Origin: JAUIAS01 sp030425395
Lineage (GTDB): Bacteria > Pseudomonadota > Alphaproteobacteria > Rhodobacterales > Rhodobacteraceae
Assembly: GCA_043553855.1 (NCBI GenBank)
Contig: CP121336.1
Span: 186,001 to 250,000, forward strand
Reading direction: 5' to 3'
Length of the DNA: 64,000 nt
Below, in pieces: positions 33,934 through 42,267 of the stretch. Made by a program: the position numbers and the translations under genes. Under the pieces are notes generated by a model. That model ran no database searches. It saw nothing but the letters and a program-made list of their open reading frames with translations, and was not told where the DNA came from. Numbering within the stretch: position 1 is the stretch's first letter; each line of letters opens with the position of its first letter.

Positions 33934-34901
33934 GCCTGCCCCTTGCGCAGCACAGCGGTCATCTGGGCGAGCGTCGCAACAGCGATTTCCGCCGGGCCCG
34001 CCGCCCCGATATCAAGCCCCACCGGCCCGTGAATTCGTGCGATCTGGGCCTCGGTAAATCCTCGGTCACGCAAACGCGCCACGCGTTTGGCATGGGTCCG
34101 TGTCGATCCCAGTGCGCCGATGTAAAACACATCTGCCGCCAGTCCCGCCTCAATCGCGGGATCGTCGATCTTGGGGTCATGGGTCAACAGGACGAGCGCG
34201 GTGCGCGCATCAAGCCCGAGTTCGGTCACCGCATCGTCCGGCCAGTCCAGAAGAATTGTTTCTCCCGGGAACCTGTCGGATGTGCCAAACACTTCGCGCG
34301 GGTCTATGATCACCGGATCATAGCCCGCAATCCGCGCCATCGGGATTAGAGCCTGACTGATATGCACCGCCCCCACCACGATCAACCGCAAAGGCGGGTT
34401 GTGCACCGCAACAAAGATGCGCCCGTCATCCTCGAATCCAGAACGGTCCATCCGCATCCGTTCGGGGTAGGCATCGTGCAGCAATTTTCGCGTGCCGCTG
34501 TCCAGATCGACCTCATAGGCGACAGCCGTGCGCCGCGCGCGTGCTGCAACCAGTTCGTTCAGGAGGTCGACGGGCAGCACAGTCCCCACCGGTTCGACCA
34601 GAATGCGGATCGTGCCCCCACAGGCCAGACCAACGGCAAAGGCATCGTCATCGCTGACCCCGAATTCCAACAGGCGCTGTTCGCCATCCTCGATCGCCTC
34701 AAGAGCTTCGACGATGACCGCCCCTTCGACGCAGCCGCCCGATACCGATCCTTCGATGCGCCCGTCACCCGCGATGACAAGCTGCGCCCCGACACGGCGC
34801 GGCGCGCTGCCCCATGTCTCGACCACCGTGGCAAGGGCGGCACCGACACCATCGCGATGCCACGCAAGTGCCGTTTCGGGACTGTTGTCAAAACGCTCCA
34901 T
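33930..34901 (-). CDS. XdhC/CoxI-family molybdenum cofactor chaperone
   Basis: A 323-residue XdhC/CoxI protein. The N-terminal XdhC domain has Glu-Thr-Trp-Gly-Ser-Ala-Pro-Arg-Arg-Val-Gly and Gly-Ser-Val-Ser-Gly-Gly-Cys-Val-Glu; the C-terminal Rossmann-like domain has Ile-Val-Val-Gly-Ala-Val-His-Ile and Leu-Gly-Ser-Thr-Arg-Thr-His. XdhC binds the cofactor and helps insert its sulfurated form into the enzyme. It heads a two-gene unit upstream of coxSLM on the same strand. Confidence 0.92.
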   Translation of the reverse strand: MERFDNSPETALAWHRDGVGAALATVVETWGSAPRRVGAQLVIAGDGRIEGSVSGGCVEGAVIVEALEAIEDGEQRLLEFGVSDDDAFAVGLACGGTIRILVEPVGTVLPVDLLNELVAARARRTAVAYEVDLDSGTRKLLHDAYPERMRMDRSGFEDDGRIFVAVHNPPLRLIVVGAVHISQALIPMARIAGYDPVIIDPREVFGTSDRFPGETILLDWPDDAVTELGLDARTALVLLTHDPKIDDPAIEAGLAADVFYIGALGSTRTHAKRVARLRDRGFTEAQIARIHGPVGLDIGAAGPAEIAVATLAQMTAVLRKGQA

Positions 34902-35011
34902 TCTGCGTGCCTCCCTCGCATCGGGTCGTTGCCCTGATACTTATGCGAATTTGACCGGAAGGGAATAGCGCCCGTTTCAGGCACCGCCGAACCCCTGCCC
35001 CATTCGCAACA

Positions 35012-35040
35012 GAAAACGCGCGCCCGGACCGGGCGCGCGT
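35012..35040 (-). terminator. Terminator of the pyrimidine uptake operon
   Basis: A 12-bp stem ACGCGCGCCCGG/CCGGGCGCGCGT (35016-35040, short loop) followed on the minus strand by TTTT. It lies 24 nt after the binding-protein stop. Confidence 0.75.
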
Positions 35041-35063
35041 CTGTTTCGCGAAAAGGGTTCCGA

Positions 35064-36056
35064 TCACTTCAACGCAGCGTCGGTAATCACGTGGGTCCAC
35101 GCGGCTGCACCGGGATGCGCGGTAATCACAGGGTCGGAGCCGCCCGCCAGCAGCGACGCCACCGTGCGTTCAAAATCCGCCGGATCAAGCGCGCCGTTGG
35201 ACCCGGCGGTCAGCTTGGCAATCTCTCCCATCATACGGGTCTGATGCTTTTCGGTCTGTGCCCCGGACGCGTCGTTGTCGAGAACGATCATCGCTGCGTC
35301 TTCCGGGTTTTCCTCAGCCCATTTCCATCCCTTCATGGATGCGCGCACAAAGCGCACCATCTTGTCAACAAAGGCCGGATCATTGAGGTTTTCCTCAAGA
35401 ACATACATGCCATCCTCGAGCGTCGCGACGCCCTGATCCTCGTATTTGAACACCACGAGATCGTCCGGGGTCAGGCCTGCGTCAATAATCTGCCAGTATT
35501 CGTTATAGGTCATGGTGGACACACACGCCGCCTGCCCCTGCAGGATCGGATCGACGTTGAACCCCTGCTTGAGAACGGTCACACCGTTTTCGCCACCATC
35601 GGTGGGAATACCAAGCTGGCTCATCCAGCTCAGGAACGGGTATTCATTGCCAAAGAACCAAACGCCAAGCGTCTTGCCCCGGAAATCTTCCGGTGTTTCG
35701 ATGCCCGCGTCCTTGCGGCAGGTCAGCATCATGCCAGAGGATTTGAACGGCTGCGCGATATTGACCAGCGCAAGCCCCTTTTCGCGTGACGCAAGCGCCG
35801 AAGGCATCCAGTCAAGAACGACATCCGCGCCGCCACCCGCGATCACCTGCGCAGGCGCGATATCGGGGCCGCCCGGCTTGATCGTGACGTTCAGGTCTTC
35901 TTCGTCATAAAAGCCCTTGTCCTGCGCCACGTAATAGCCCGCGAACTGGGCCTGTGTCACCCACTTGAGCTGAAGCGATACGTCATCTGCGGCCTGCGCC
36001 ATACCCGCCCACAGGGCGGTGGCGGCAAAGCCGAAGGAATATGCCAGTGTCTTCAT
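35064..36056 (-). CDS. ABC transporter substrate-binding protein (NMT1/THI5 type)
   Basis: A 330-residue periplasmic binding protein with a signal peptide (cleavage near Ala-Gln-Ala-Ala, residue 22). It has the NMT1/THI5 opening Val-Ser-Leu-Gln-Leu-Lys-Trp-Val-Thr-Gln-Ala-Gln-Phe-Ala-Gly-Tyr-Tyr and Gly-Gly-Pro-Asp-Ile-Ala-Pro. This family binds pyrimidines such as hydroxymethylpyrimidine. Position in an operon with hydA and a carbamoyl hydrolase suggests uracil/thymine or a hydantoin-like ligand. ATG 36056 is preceded by AAGGAGAAG; the longer open frame upstream is an artefact. Confidence 0.92.
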   Translation of the reverse strand: MKTLAYSFGFAATALWAGMAQAADDVSLQLKWVTQAQFAGYYVAQDKGFYDEEDLNVTIKPGGPDIAPAQVIAGGGADVVLDWMPSALASREKGLALVNIAQPFKSSGMMLTCRKDAGIETPEDFRGKTLGVWFFGNEYPFLSWMSQLGIPTDGGENGVTVLKQGFNVDPILQGQAACVSTMTYNEYWQIIDAGLTPDDLVVFKYEDQGVATLEDGMYVLEENLNDPAFVDKMVRFVRASMKGWKWAEENPEDAAMIVLDNDASGAQTEKHQTRMMGEIAKLTAGSNGALDPADFERTVASLLAGGSDPVITAHPGAAAWTHVITDAALK

Positions 36057-36109
36057 GTTGATCTTCTCCTTGTTGATTATTTTTGATGGTGGTTTGTTGT
36101 TATGCTTTT

Positions 36110-36955
36110 TTATGCCCGACGCCTTTGTGATGGATGCCAGAATGTCACGGCTTTTTCGATCAAGGCAACCGCCCCGTAAAACCCCGACCCTGCAAGCGCG
36201 GCAACGACGATTTCGGCCCAGACGAGATCCATGGAAAGCTGTCCGACAGACGTTGAGATACGGAACCCCATTCCCCTGACAGGTGAGCCGAAAAACTCGG
36301 CCACGATTGCCCCGATCAGGGCCAGCGTGGTGCCGATTTTCAAACCGTTGAAGATGAACGGCATTGCCGCCGGCAGGCGCAGTTTCAACAACGTCGCCCC
36401 GTAGCCCGCCGCATAGGTCCGCATCAGATCGCGTTGCATCGCATCTGTTTCCTGCAACCCTTGCACGGTGTTCACCAGCATCGGGAAAAACACCATGACA
36501 ACGACAACGGCGGCCTTGGATTGCCAGTCGAACCCGAACCACATCACAAGAATCGGAGCCATCCCGATGATCGGCAGGGCGGCGACAAAGTTGCCCACGG
36601 GCAATAGCCCGCGTTGCAGGAATTCCGACCTGTCCACAAGAACCGCCATCAAGAATGCCGACCCGCAACCGATGATATAGCCGCTCAGCGCACCTTTGAG
36701 AGCGGTTTGTACAAAGTCTTCCCACAGGACATCCGTCGACGCCACGAAGCGCGCGGCGATCATGCTGGGAGGGGGCAGCAGCACAGGTGCGATTTCCAGC
36801 CCGTGCACCACGCATTCCCAAATCGCGATCAGCGTGGCACCGAAAATGACCGGGACCGCGATCTGCGTGAACGTCGTCAAGGGGCGGTGGGCCAGCACGT
36901 TGTTCACCCACCAACCGGCAGCCCAGATCACCAGCGCGGCAATTAACCAGCTCAT
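36110..36955 (-). CDS. ABC transporter permease
   Basis: A 281-residue permease with six or more hydrophobic segments and the EAA-loop Ala-Ala-Gly-Tyr-Gly-Ala-Thr-Leu-Leu-Lys-Leu-Arg-Leu-Pro-Ala-Ala (near 180) that contacts the ATPase. It belongs to the SsuC/ThiX type. Its ATG overlaps the stop of the other permease (ATGA), so the two form a heterodimer with coupled translation. Confidence 0.92.
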   Translation of the reverse strand: MSWLIAALVIWAAGWWVNNVLAHRPLTTFTQIAVPVIFGATLIAIWECVVHGLEIAPVLLPPPSMIAARFVASTDVLWEDFVQTALKGALSGYIIGCGSAFLMAVLVDRSEFLQRGLLPVGNFVAALPIIGMAPILVMWFGFDWQSKAAVVVVMVFFPMLVNTVQGLQETDAMQRDLMRTYAAGYGATLLKLRLPAAMPFIFNGLKIGTTLALIGAIVAEFFGSPVRGMGFRISTSVGQLSMDLVWAEIVVAALAGSGFYGAVALIEKAVTFWHPSQRRRA

Positions 36956-37827
36956 TGCGCCATCCCCATCCGCTTCAGCGTGATCCGCTGGATCATGCCG
37001 ATCAGACCCACCAGCACCGCCGCCAGCGTCGCGGCCATGATCAGGGCCGACCATATCTGGATCGTCTGGCCGTAATAGCTGCCTGCGAGAAGACGTGCCC
37101 CAAGGCCCGCCACCGCGCCGGTGGGCAATTCACCGACAATGGCCCCGACAAGCGACGCGGCCATGGCGATCTTGAGAGAGGTAAACAGATAAGGCATCGA
37201 CGATGGCAGGCGCAGTTTCCAGAACGTCTGCGAGGCCGAGGCATTCCACGTGTGCATCTGGTCAAGCTGCATCATTGCGGGGCTGCGCAATCCTTTGACC
37301 ATTCCGACCACCACAGGGAAAAAACTGAGATACATCGAAATCATCGCCTTGGGCAAAAGGCCCGACACCCCGACCGCGTTCAGCACCACAATGATCATCG
37401 GCGCGATGGCAAGGATCGGAATGGTTTGCGATGCGATCACCCACGGCATCACGCTCATATCCATGGTGCGGTTATAAACGATCCCGATGGCCAGCGCGAC
37501 GCCCAGCCCCGTGCCCAGCACAAAGCCAAGCGCGGTGGAACTGAAGGTGATCCAGGAATGATAGATTAGCGACCGCTTGGAAAACGCCCGCCCCTTGGCA
37601 ACCATCGCGCCTGTGGTCTTCCAGATTTCCTGCGCCACCTGATGCGGCGCAGGCAGCTTGGGCTTGTCCTGAGACCACGTATCAGCCACCAGTTCGGAAA
37701 ACGTCAGGGAGGTTCCGGCGCGCTTGGCCTTGTCCTGCGCCCATGCGGAATTCAGCCCGACGGCGGCCGCATACCACAGCACAAAGATCGCCGCGACAAC
37801 TGTCAGGATGGGAAGGATAGATCTCAT
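36952..37827 (-). CDS. ABC transporter permease
   Basis: A 291-residue permease of the same type as its neighbour. It has an N-terminal TM and a ~60-residue periplasmic stretch before the core. The EAA loop reads Trp-Asn-Ala-Ser-Ala-Ser-Gln-Thr-Phe-Trp-Lys-Leu-Arg-Leu-Pro. It pairs with the downstream permease and the ATPase at 38091-38864. Confidence 0.92.
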   Translation of the reverse strand: MRSILPILTVVAAIFVLWYAAAVGLNSAWAQDKAKRAGTSLTFSELVADTWSQDKPKLPAPHQVAQEIWKTTGAMVAKGRAFSKRSLIYHSWITFSSTALGFVLGTGLGVALAIGIVYNRTMDMSVMPWVIASQTIPILAIAPMIIVVLNAVGVSGLLPKAMISMYLSFFPVVVGMVKGLRSPAMMQLDQMHTWNASASQTFWKLRLPSSMPYLFTSLKIAMAASLVGAIVGELPTGAVAGLGARLLAGSYYGQTIQIWSALIMAATLAAVLVGLIGMIQRITLKRMGMAQ

Positions 37828-37885
37828 GCGTCCTGCCCCGCGTGCCGCTGGACGCAGTATCCATATCTATGTTTGCGCATCACGG

Positions 37886-38098
37886 TCATTTCTTGCGTCT
37901 CCCGGAATAAAGCATCGCACTCCCCAGTGCGATAAATCCGAAAGACCACCATCCGATCTGACCGAAACCGTCGGGACCAAGGTTGGCCAACAACAAGACT
38001 ACCCCAATACCCAGAACGATCCATGCGCGGATATTGCCATAGAAACGGTGGGCTTTCTCCAGCCAGTCCTCTGTGGTGTCGATATCCCGGTCAGACAT
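37886..38098 (-). CDS. Small two-helix membrane protein in the ABC operon
   Basis: A 70-residue protein with an acidic N-terminus (Ser-Asp-Arg-Asp-Ile-Asp-Thr-Thr-Glu-Asp-Trp) and two hydrophobic segments (about 24-40 and 45-61), ending in basic Arg-Arg-Lys-Lys. The start overlaps the ATPase stop; ATG 38098 or the in-frame ATG 38104 could be used. I do not recognise the family. Its place between ATPase and permease genes suggests a minor transporter subunit, but this is only context. Confidence 0.6.
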   Translation of the reverse strand: MSDRDIDTTEDWLEKAHRFYGNIRAWIVLGIGVVLLLANLGPDGFGQIGWWSFGFIALGSAMLYSGRRKK

Positions 38099-38864
38099 CG
38101 GCATGCCCCGCGCGCAGGCCTTCGCGAACACGATGGGCGATTTCAAGGAACTCCGGCGTATCGCGAATGTCCAGAGGGCGTTCGCGCGGCAGGGTGCTTT
38201 CGATCACATCGGTGATCCTGCCCGGTCGTGGTGACATGACCACGATCTTGGTGCTCAGATAAACCGCCTCGGGGATCGAATGGGTAACGAACCCGATGGT
38301 CTTTTCCGTCCGCGCCCAGAGGTCGAGCAATTGTTCGTTGAGGTGGTCGCGGACAATTTCGTCCAGCGCGCCAAAGGGTTCGTCCATCAAGAGAATATCA
38401 GCATCAAAGGCCAGCGCGCGCGCGATGGAGGCGCGCTGCTGCATCCCGCCGGACAATTGCCACGGAAACTTGCGCCCGAACCCGTCAAGATCCACGAGCT
38501 TCAGAACCCGCTCCACCCGCTCTTCCTGATCGGCCTTGGAATAGCCCATGATTTCCAACGGCAGCTTGATATTGCCCGCGATGGTCCGCCACGGATACAG
38601 CCCCGCCGCCTGAAACACATAGCCATAGGCGCGCTTGCGCCGGGCCTCATCAGCGGTCATCCCGTTGACCGTGATGCTGCCCGAGGTCGGCGCCTCCAGC
38701 GCCGCCATGACCCGCAGGAACGTCGTCTTGCCACAGCCAGACGGGCCGATGAAGCTGACGAACTCTCCCTTGCCGATGGTCAGGTTCACATTGCTCAGCG
38801 CCTGCACCGGACCGTCGTTGGTCTGGAACACAAGGGACAGGTCGCGGGCTTCGATTACACTCAT
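38091..38864 (-). CDS. ABC transporter ATP-binding protein
   Basis: A 257-residue ATPase: Walker A Gly-Pro-Ser-Gly-Cys-Gly-Lys-Thr-Thr, signature Leu-Ser-Gly-Gly-Met-Gln-Gln-Arg, Walker B Leu-Leu-Met-Asp-Glu-Pro-Phe-Gly-Ala-Leu-Asp, H-loop Val-Thr-His-Ser. It is of the nitrate/sulfonate/taurine group, the usual partner of NMT1/THI5-type binding proteins. It follows hydA by 57 nt. Confidence 0.95.
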   Translation of the reverse strand: MSVIEARDLSLVFQTNDGPVQALSNVNLTIGKGEFVSFIGPSGCGKTTFLRVMAALEAPTSGSITVNGMTADEARRKRAYGYVFQAAGLYPWRTIAGNIKLPLEIMGYSKADQEERVERVLKLVDLDGFGRKFPWQLSGGMQQRASIARALAFDADILLMDEPFGALDEIVRDHLNEQLLDLWARTEKTIGFVTHSIPEAVYLSTKIVVMSPRPGRITDVIESTLPRERPLDIRDTPEFLEIAHRVREGLRAGHADV

Positions 38865-38921
38865 CTAAGTTTCTTTCATGTGGAGGGCCGCGACGGCCCT
38901 CCTTGGTTTTCGTCCAGAACC

Positions 38922-40376
38922 TTACACACCCGTCGCCGGAATGCCCGTGCGTTCCACGGGGCGTGGGGCTGTCAATTCCTTCCACGTGCTCAGCGCGCGG
39001 TTGACCGCCGTATTCGGTTCGCGGGCGACGAACTTGCCGTGGCCTTCCTGCGTGCGAATTTCGCCATCGTGCACCGCGACATGACCGCGTGTGAGGGTAA
39101 AGCGCGGCAGGCCCTTGACGTGTTTGCCTTCAAACACGTTGTAATCAATGGCCGACTGCTGGGATGCGGCGGTGATGGTCTTTTCCTTTTCGGGATCCCA
39201 AACCACGATATCTGCATCAGCGCCTTCAAGAATCGCGCCCTTTTTCGGATAGCAATTCAATATCTTGGCGATGTTTGTTGATGTAACCGCGACGAATTCA
39301 TTGGGGGTCAGGCGACCCGTCGCGACGCCATAGGTCCACAGCATCGGCATCCGGTCCTCAAGCCCGCCCGTGCCATTGGGGATCTTGGTGAAATCGCCCA
39401 CGCCATACCGTTTCTGTTCGGTGGAGAACGCACAGTGATCCGTGGCCACCACGGACAGAGAGCCCGCCTGCAGCCCCGACCACAGGCTGTCCTGATGTTG
39501 CTTGTTGCGGAAAGGCGGCGACATCACCCGCCGTGCGGCGTGGTCCCAATCCTTGTTGAAATACTCGCTCTCATCCAGCGTCAGATGCTGGATCAGCGGC
39601 TCGCCCCAGACGCGTTTGCCTTGTTGGCGGGCCCGGCGGATCGCTTCGTGGCTGTCCTCGCATGAGGTGTGCACAACATAGAGCGGAACCCCTGCCATAT
39701 CGGCGATCATGATCGCACGATTGGTTGCCTCTCCCTCGACCTGCGGCGGGCGGGAATAGGCGTGTGCCTCCGGTCCGGTGTTGCCTTCGGCCAGAAGCTT
39801 CGCGGAAAGTTCCGCCACCACATCGCCGTTTTCGGCATGCACCATGGCGATACCGCCCAGCTCGGACAGGCGCTGGAACGACGCATACATTTCATCGTCA
39901 TTGACCATGAGGGCGCCCTTGTAGGCCATGAAATGCTTGAAGGTGTTGATGCCGCGATCGCGCACCACGCTTTCCATTTCGTTAAAGACCTGTTCCCCCC
40001 ACCATGTCACAGCCATGTGGAAGGAATAGTCGCAATTGGCCCGGGTGGATTTGTTGTCCCACATCTGCAGCGCATCAAAGAGCCCCTGCCCCGGCGACGG
40101 CAACGCGAAATCGACGACCATGGTTGTGCCGCCCGACAGTGCCGCGCGCGTCCCGCTTTCGAAATCGTCAGTGGAATAGGTGCCCATGAACGGCATTTCG
40201 AGGTGGGTATGGGGATCAATCCCGCCGGGCATGACGTAGCAATCGGTCGCGTCGAGTTCGGTATCCCCCTTGAGGTTTTCTCCGATGGCGCTGATCTTGC
40301 CGTTTTCGATGGTAACATCGGCCTTGTAGGTCCGGTCGTGTGTGACGATGGTGCCGTTGCGGATCACGGTTGTCAT
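38922..40376 (-). CDS. hydA: Dihydropyrimidinase (D-hydantoinase)
   Basis: A 484-residue cyclic amidohydrolase that opens dihydrouracil/dihydrothymine to the N-carbamoyl beta-amino acid. Binuclear metal ligands are visible: Asp-Pro-His-Thr-His-Leu near 55, the carbamylated Lys region Phe-Lys-His-Phe-Met-Ala-Tyr-Lys-Gly near 148, His in Met-Val-His-Ala-Glu-Asn, His in Val-Val-His-Thr-Ser-Cys-Glu, and Asp in Ala-Thr-Asp-His-Cys. ATG 40376 is preceded by GGGAGAG. It acts after PreTA and before the carbamoyl-amide hydrolase two genes upstream. Confidence 0.95.
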   Translation of the reverse strand: MTTVIRNGTIVTHDRTYKADVTIENGKISAIGENLKGDTELDATDCYVMPGGIDPHTHLEMPFMGTYSTDDFESGTRAALSGGTTMVVDFALPSPGQGLFDALQMWDNKSTRANCDYSFHMAVTWWGEQVFNEMESVVRDRGINTFKHFMAYKGALMVNDDEMYASFQRLSELGGIAMVHAENGDVVAELSAKLLAEGNTGPEAHAYSRPPQVEGEATNRAIMIADMAGVPLYVVHTSCEDSHEAIRRARQQGKRVWGEPLIQHLTLDESEYFNKDWDHAARRVMSPPFRNKQHQDSLWSGLQAGSLSVVATDHCAFSTEQKRYGVGDFTKIPNGTGGLEDRMPMLWTYGVATGRLTPNEFVAVTSTNIAKILNCYPKKGAILEGADADIVVWDPEKEKTITAASQQSAIDYNVFEGKHVKGLPRFTLTRGHVAVHDGEIRTQEGHGKFVAREPNTAVNRALSTWKELTAPRPVERTGIPATGV

Positions 40377-40431
40377 GGTTTCACTCTCCCTGCATTTGTC
40401 TTTTGTTGAGCCGTTGCGGCGCTGTTTTAGG

Positions 40432-40752
40432 CTAGACCGACGCGAAACATCCAATCGCCGGTCCATGAATTCCGATGTCGAGCGGGCCGAAGTCGCTTTC
40501 CACCACGAGCGAGAAATACCCCGCCAGCGGCAGGTAGATCACCCGATACGCCCCGTCGCCACGCGTGACAGAATAGCATTTCTGCGTGATCCCGCCCGAG
40601 AAGTTCACCGTGACGAGCTTTGGCTCGCGTAGCTGTCCCTCGAACGCCGCGACGGTCGCCCGGTCCTGCGCCGTATCGCGCGGATAATTGACGATTTCTT
40701 CGGCAATCAACGCCTTGATTTCCCTCGGCCCTATGATCTGAACGGTGGACAC
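40432..40752 (-). CDS. Hypothetical protein in the pyrimidine operon
   Basis: A 106-residue protein, predicted soluble, with alternating beta-strand character in its C-terminal half (Tyr-Ser-Val-Thr-Arg-Gly-Asp-Gly-Ala-Tyr-Arg-Val-Ile-Tyr-Leu-Pro then Phe-Ser-Leu-Val-Val-Glu-Ser). It reads as Met-Ser-Thr-Val-Gln-Ile-Ile-Gly-Pro-Arg at the start. It is not a family I know. It lies 32 nt after the hydrolase gene and 55 nt before hydA, so it is in the operon and may assist the pathway. Confidence 0.65.
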   Translation of the reverse strand: MSTVQIIGPREIKALIAEEIVNYPRDTAQDRATVAAFEGQLREPKLVTVNFSGGITQKCYSVTRGDGAYRVIYLPLAGYFSLVVESDFGPLDIGIHGPAIGCFASV

Positions 40753-40784
40753 GGCAGCCTTTCATCCTTCTGCGCGCGACGTCG

Positions 40785-42035
40785 TCATTCAACGATTTGC
40801 GCGGTTTCCACCACCGCATGAAACAAAACGTCTGTGCCCTTGCGCGCCCATTCGGGGCTGATTTCCTCGGCCTCGTTATGCGACAGACCATCAACACAAG
40901 GGCACATGATCATTGCTGTCGGTGCCACGTCATTGATCCAACAGGCATCGTGACCCGCCCCCGAGACGATATCCATATGGCTGTATCCCAGCCGCTCTGC
41001 CGCGCCCCGGATCGCCGCAACACAGCCTTCGTCAAAGGCGGGCGGATCGAACTGGCCGACAATCTCGGCGGAAAATTCGACCCCGATATCTTCGCAGAGC
41101 TTCGGAGCGCGCTCCATCAGTTCCGCGACCATGCCGTTGAGTTTGTCGAGAATATGTGTGCGCATATCCACGGTGAACACGACCTTGCCGGGGATGATGT
41201 TGCGCGAATTGGGATAGACGTCGATATGGCCGATGGCCCCCACCGCATTGGGCTGGTTCGCCATTGCGATCTCATGGACCAGTTCGGTTACCAGCGCCAG
41301 ACCGCGCCCGGCGTTCCTGCGCATCTTCATAGGCGTCGATCCGGTATGGCTTTCCTTGCCCGTCACCGTGCATTCGATCCAGCGCAACCCCTGCCCATGG
41401 GTCACAACACCGATGTCGACGCCCTCGGCCTCAAGGATCGGGCCCTGTTCGATGTGCAACTCGAACATCGCATGCATCTTGCGATCGCCAACCTTTTCCG
41501 AACCCTTCCAGCCGATCCGCTCAAGTTCGGCACCGAATGTCTTGCCCTGCGCATCCACCCGGTCATAGGCCCAGTCCAGCGTGTGCCGCCCCGCAAACAC
41601 ACCGGACGCCAGCATTGCAGGCGCAAATCGCGTGCCCTCCTCGTTGGTCCAGTTGGTGACGACAATCGGATGCTTGGTCTTGATCCCCAGATCGTTGAGC
41701 GTCCGGATAATCTCAAGCCCGCCAAGCACACCCAGAACACCGTCGTATTTCCCCCCCGTGGGTTGGGTATCAAGGTGCGACCCCACATAGACCGGCAGGG
41801 CGTCAGGCTCGGTGCCTTCGCGGCGGGCGAACATGTTGCCAATCTCGTCCACGCCCATGGTCATGCCCGCAGCCTCGCACCACTTCTGGAAAAGCGCGCG
41901 GCCTTCGGCATCTTCATCGGTCAGGGTCTGGCGGTTGTTGCCCCCTGCCACACCCGGACCGATTTTCGCCATCTCCATCAGCGAATCCCAGAGCCGTTCG
42001 CCATTGATCTTGAGGTTCTCTCCCGGTGCGGCCAT
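40785..42035 (-). CDS. Zn-dependent N-carbamoyl-amide hydrolase (beta-ureidopropionase/allantoate amidohydrolase type)
   Basis: A 416-residue M20-family amidase. Metal-binding motifs: Gly-Ser-His-Leu-Asp-Thr-Gln-Pro near 81, Asn-Glu-Glu-Gly-Thr-Arg-Phe near 122, and Glu-Leu-His-Ile-Glu-Gln-Gly-Pro near 185; dimer-domain Gly-Lys-Glu-Ser-His-Thr-Gly and C-terminal Cys-Val-Asp-Gly-Leu-Ser-His-Asn-Glu. With hydA in the operon it most likely hydrolyses N-carbamoyl-beta-alanine to beta-alanine, CO2 and ammonia. The start at 42035 was chosen over upstream frame extension. It is first in the operon, 90 nt from a RutR box. Confidence 0.92.
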   Translation of the reverse strand: MAAPGENLKINGERLWDSLMEMAKIGPGVAGGNNRQTLTDEDAEGRALFQKWCEAAGMTMGVDEIGNMFARREGTEPDALPVYVGSHLDTQPTGGKYDGVLGVLGGLEIIRTLNDLGIKTKHPIVVTNWTNEEGTRFAPAMLASGVFAGRHTLDWAYDRVDAQGKTFGAELERIGWKGSEKVGDRKMHAMFELHIEQGPILEAEGVDIGVVTHGQGLRWIECTVTGKESHTGSTPMKMRRNAGRGLALVTELVHEIAMANQPNAVGAIGHIDVYPNSRNIIPGKVVFTVDMRTHILDKLNGMVAELMERAPKLCEDIGVEFSAEIVGQFDPPAFDEGCVAAIRGAAERLGYSHMDIVSGAGHDACWINDVAPTAMIMCPCVDGLSHNEAEEISPEWARKGTDVLFHAVVETAQIVE

Positions 42036-42124
42036 CGTGTTTGTCCCCGTCGCTTGTTCATTTTTCGGCGCTCTGATCGCGGCGCTTTGGTTTTTCGGTC
42101 CGGGCCCATCGCGCACGGATCAAT

Positions 42125-42140
42125 TTGACCAACTGGTCAA
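42125..42140 (-). promoter_or_regulatory. RutR operator (perfect palindrome)
   Basis: TTGACCAACTGGTCAA equals the E. coli RutR consensus TTGACCA-N2-TGGTCAA at every specified position. It lies between the divergent carbamoyl hydrolase and rutR genes, so it can control both. Confidence 0.85.
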
Positions 42141-42267
42141 ACCCACGCTATCACGGACGTATGATCAGTCAAGCAACCCGGTGTCGACCGCCCCCGTTTC
42201 CCACCCTTCCACGAAGGGTTTCACCGGGTCTTGCGCTTAAATTTTTCGCATATGAGGGGGCGCAGCC

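Noticed and set aside
35064..36914. A 616-codon continuous frame that appears to extend the ABC binding protein
   Set aside because: The part upstream of 36056 is another frame of the permease gene; the signal peptide and ribosome site fix the start at 36056.
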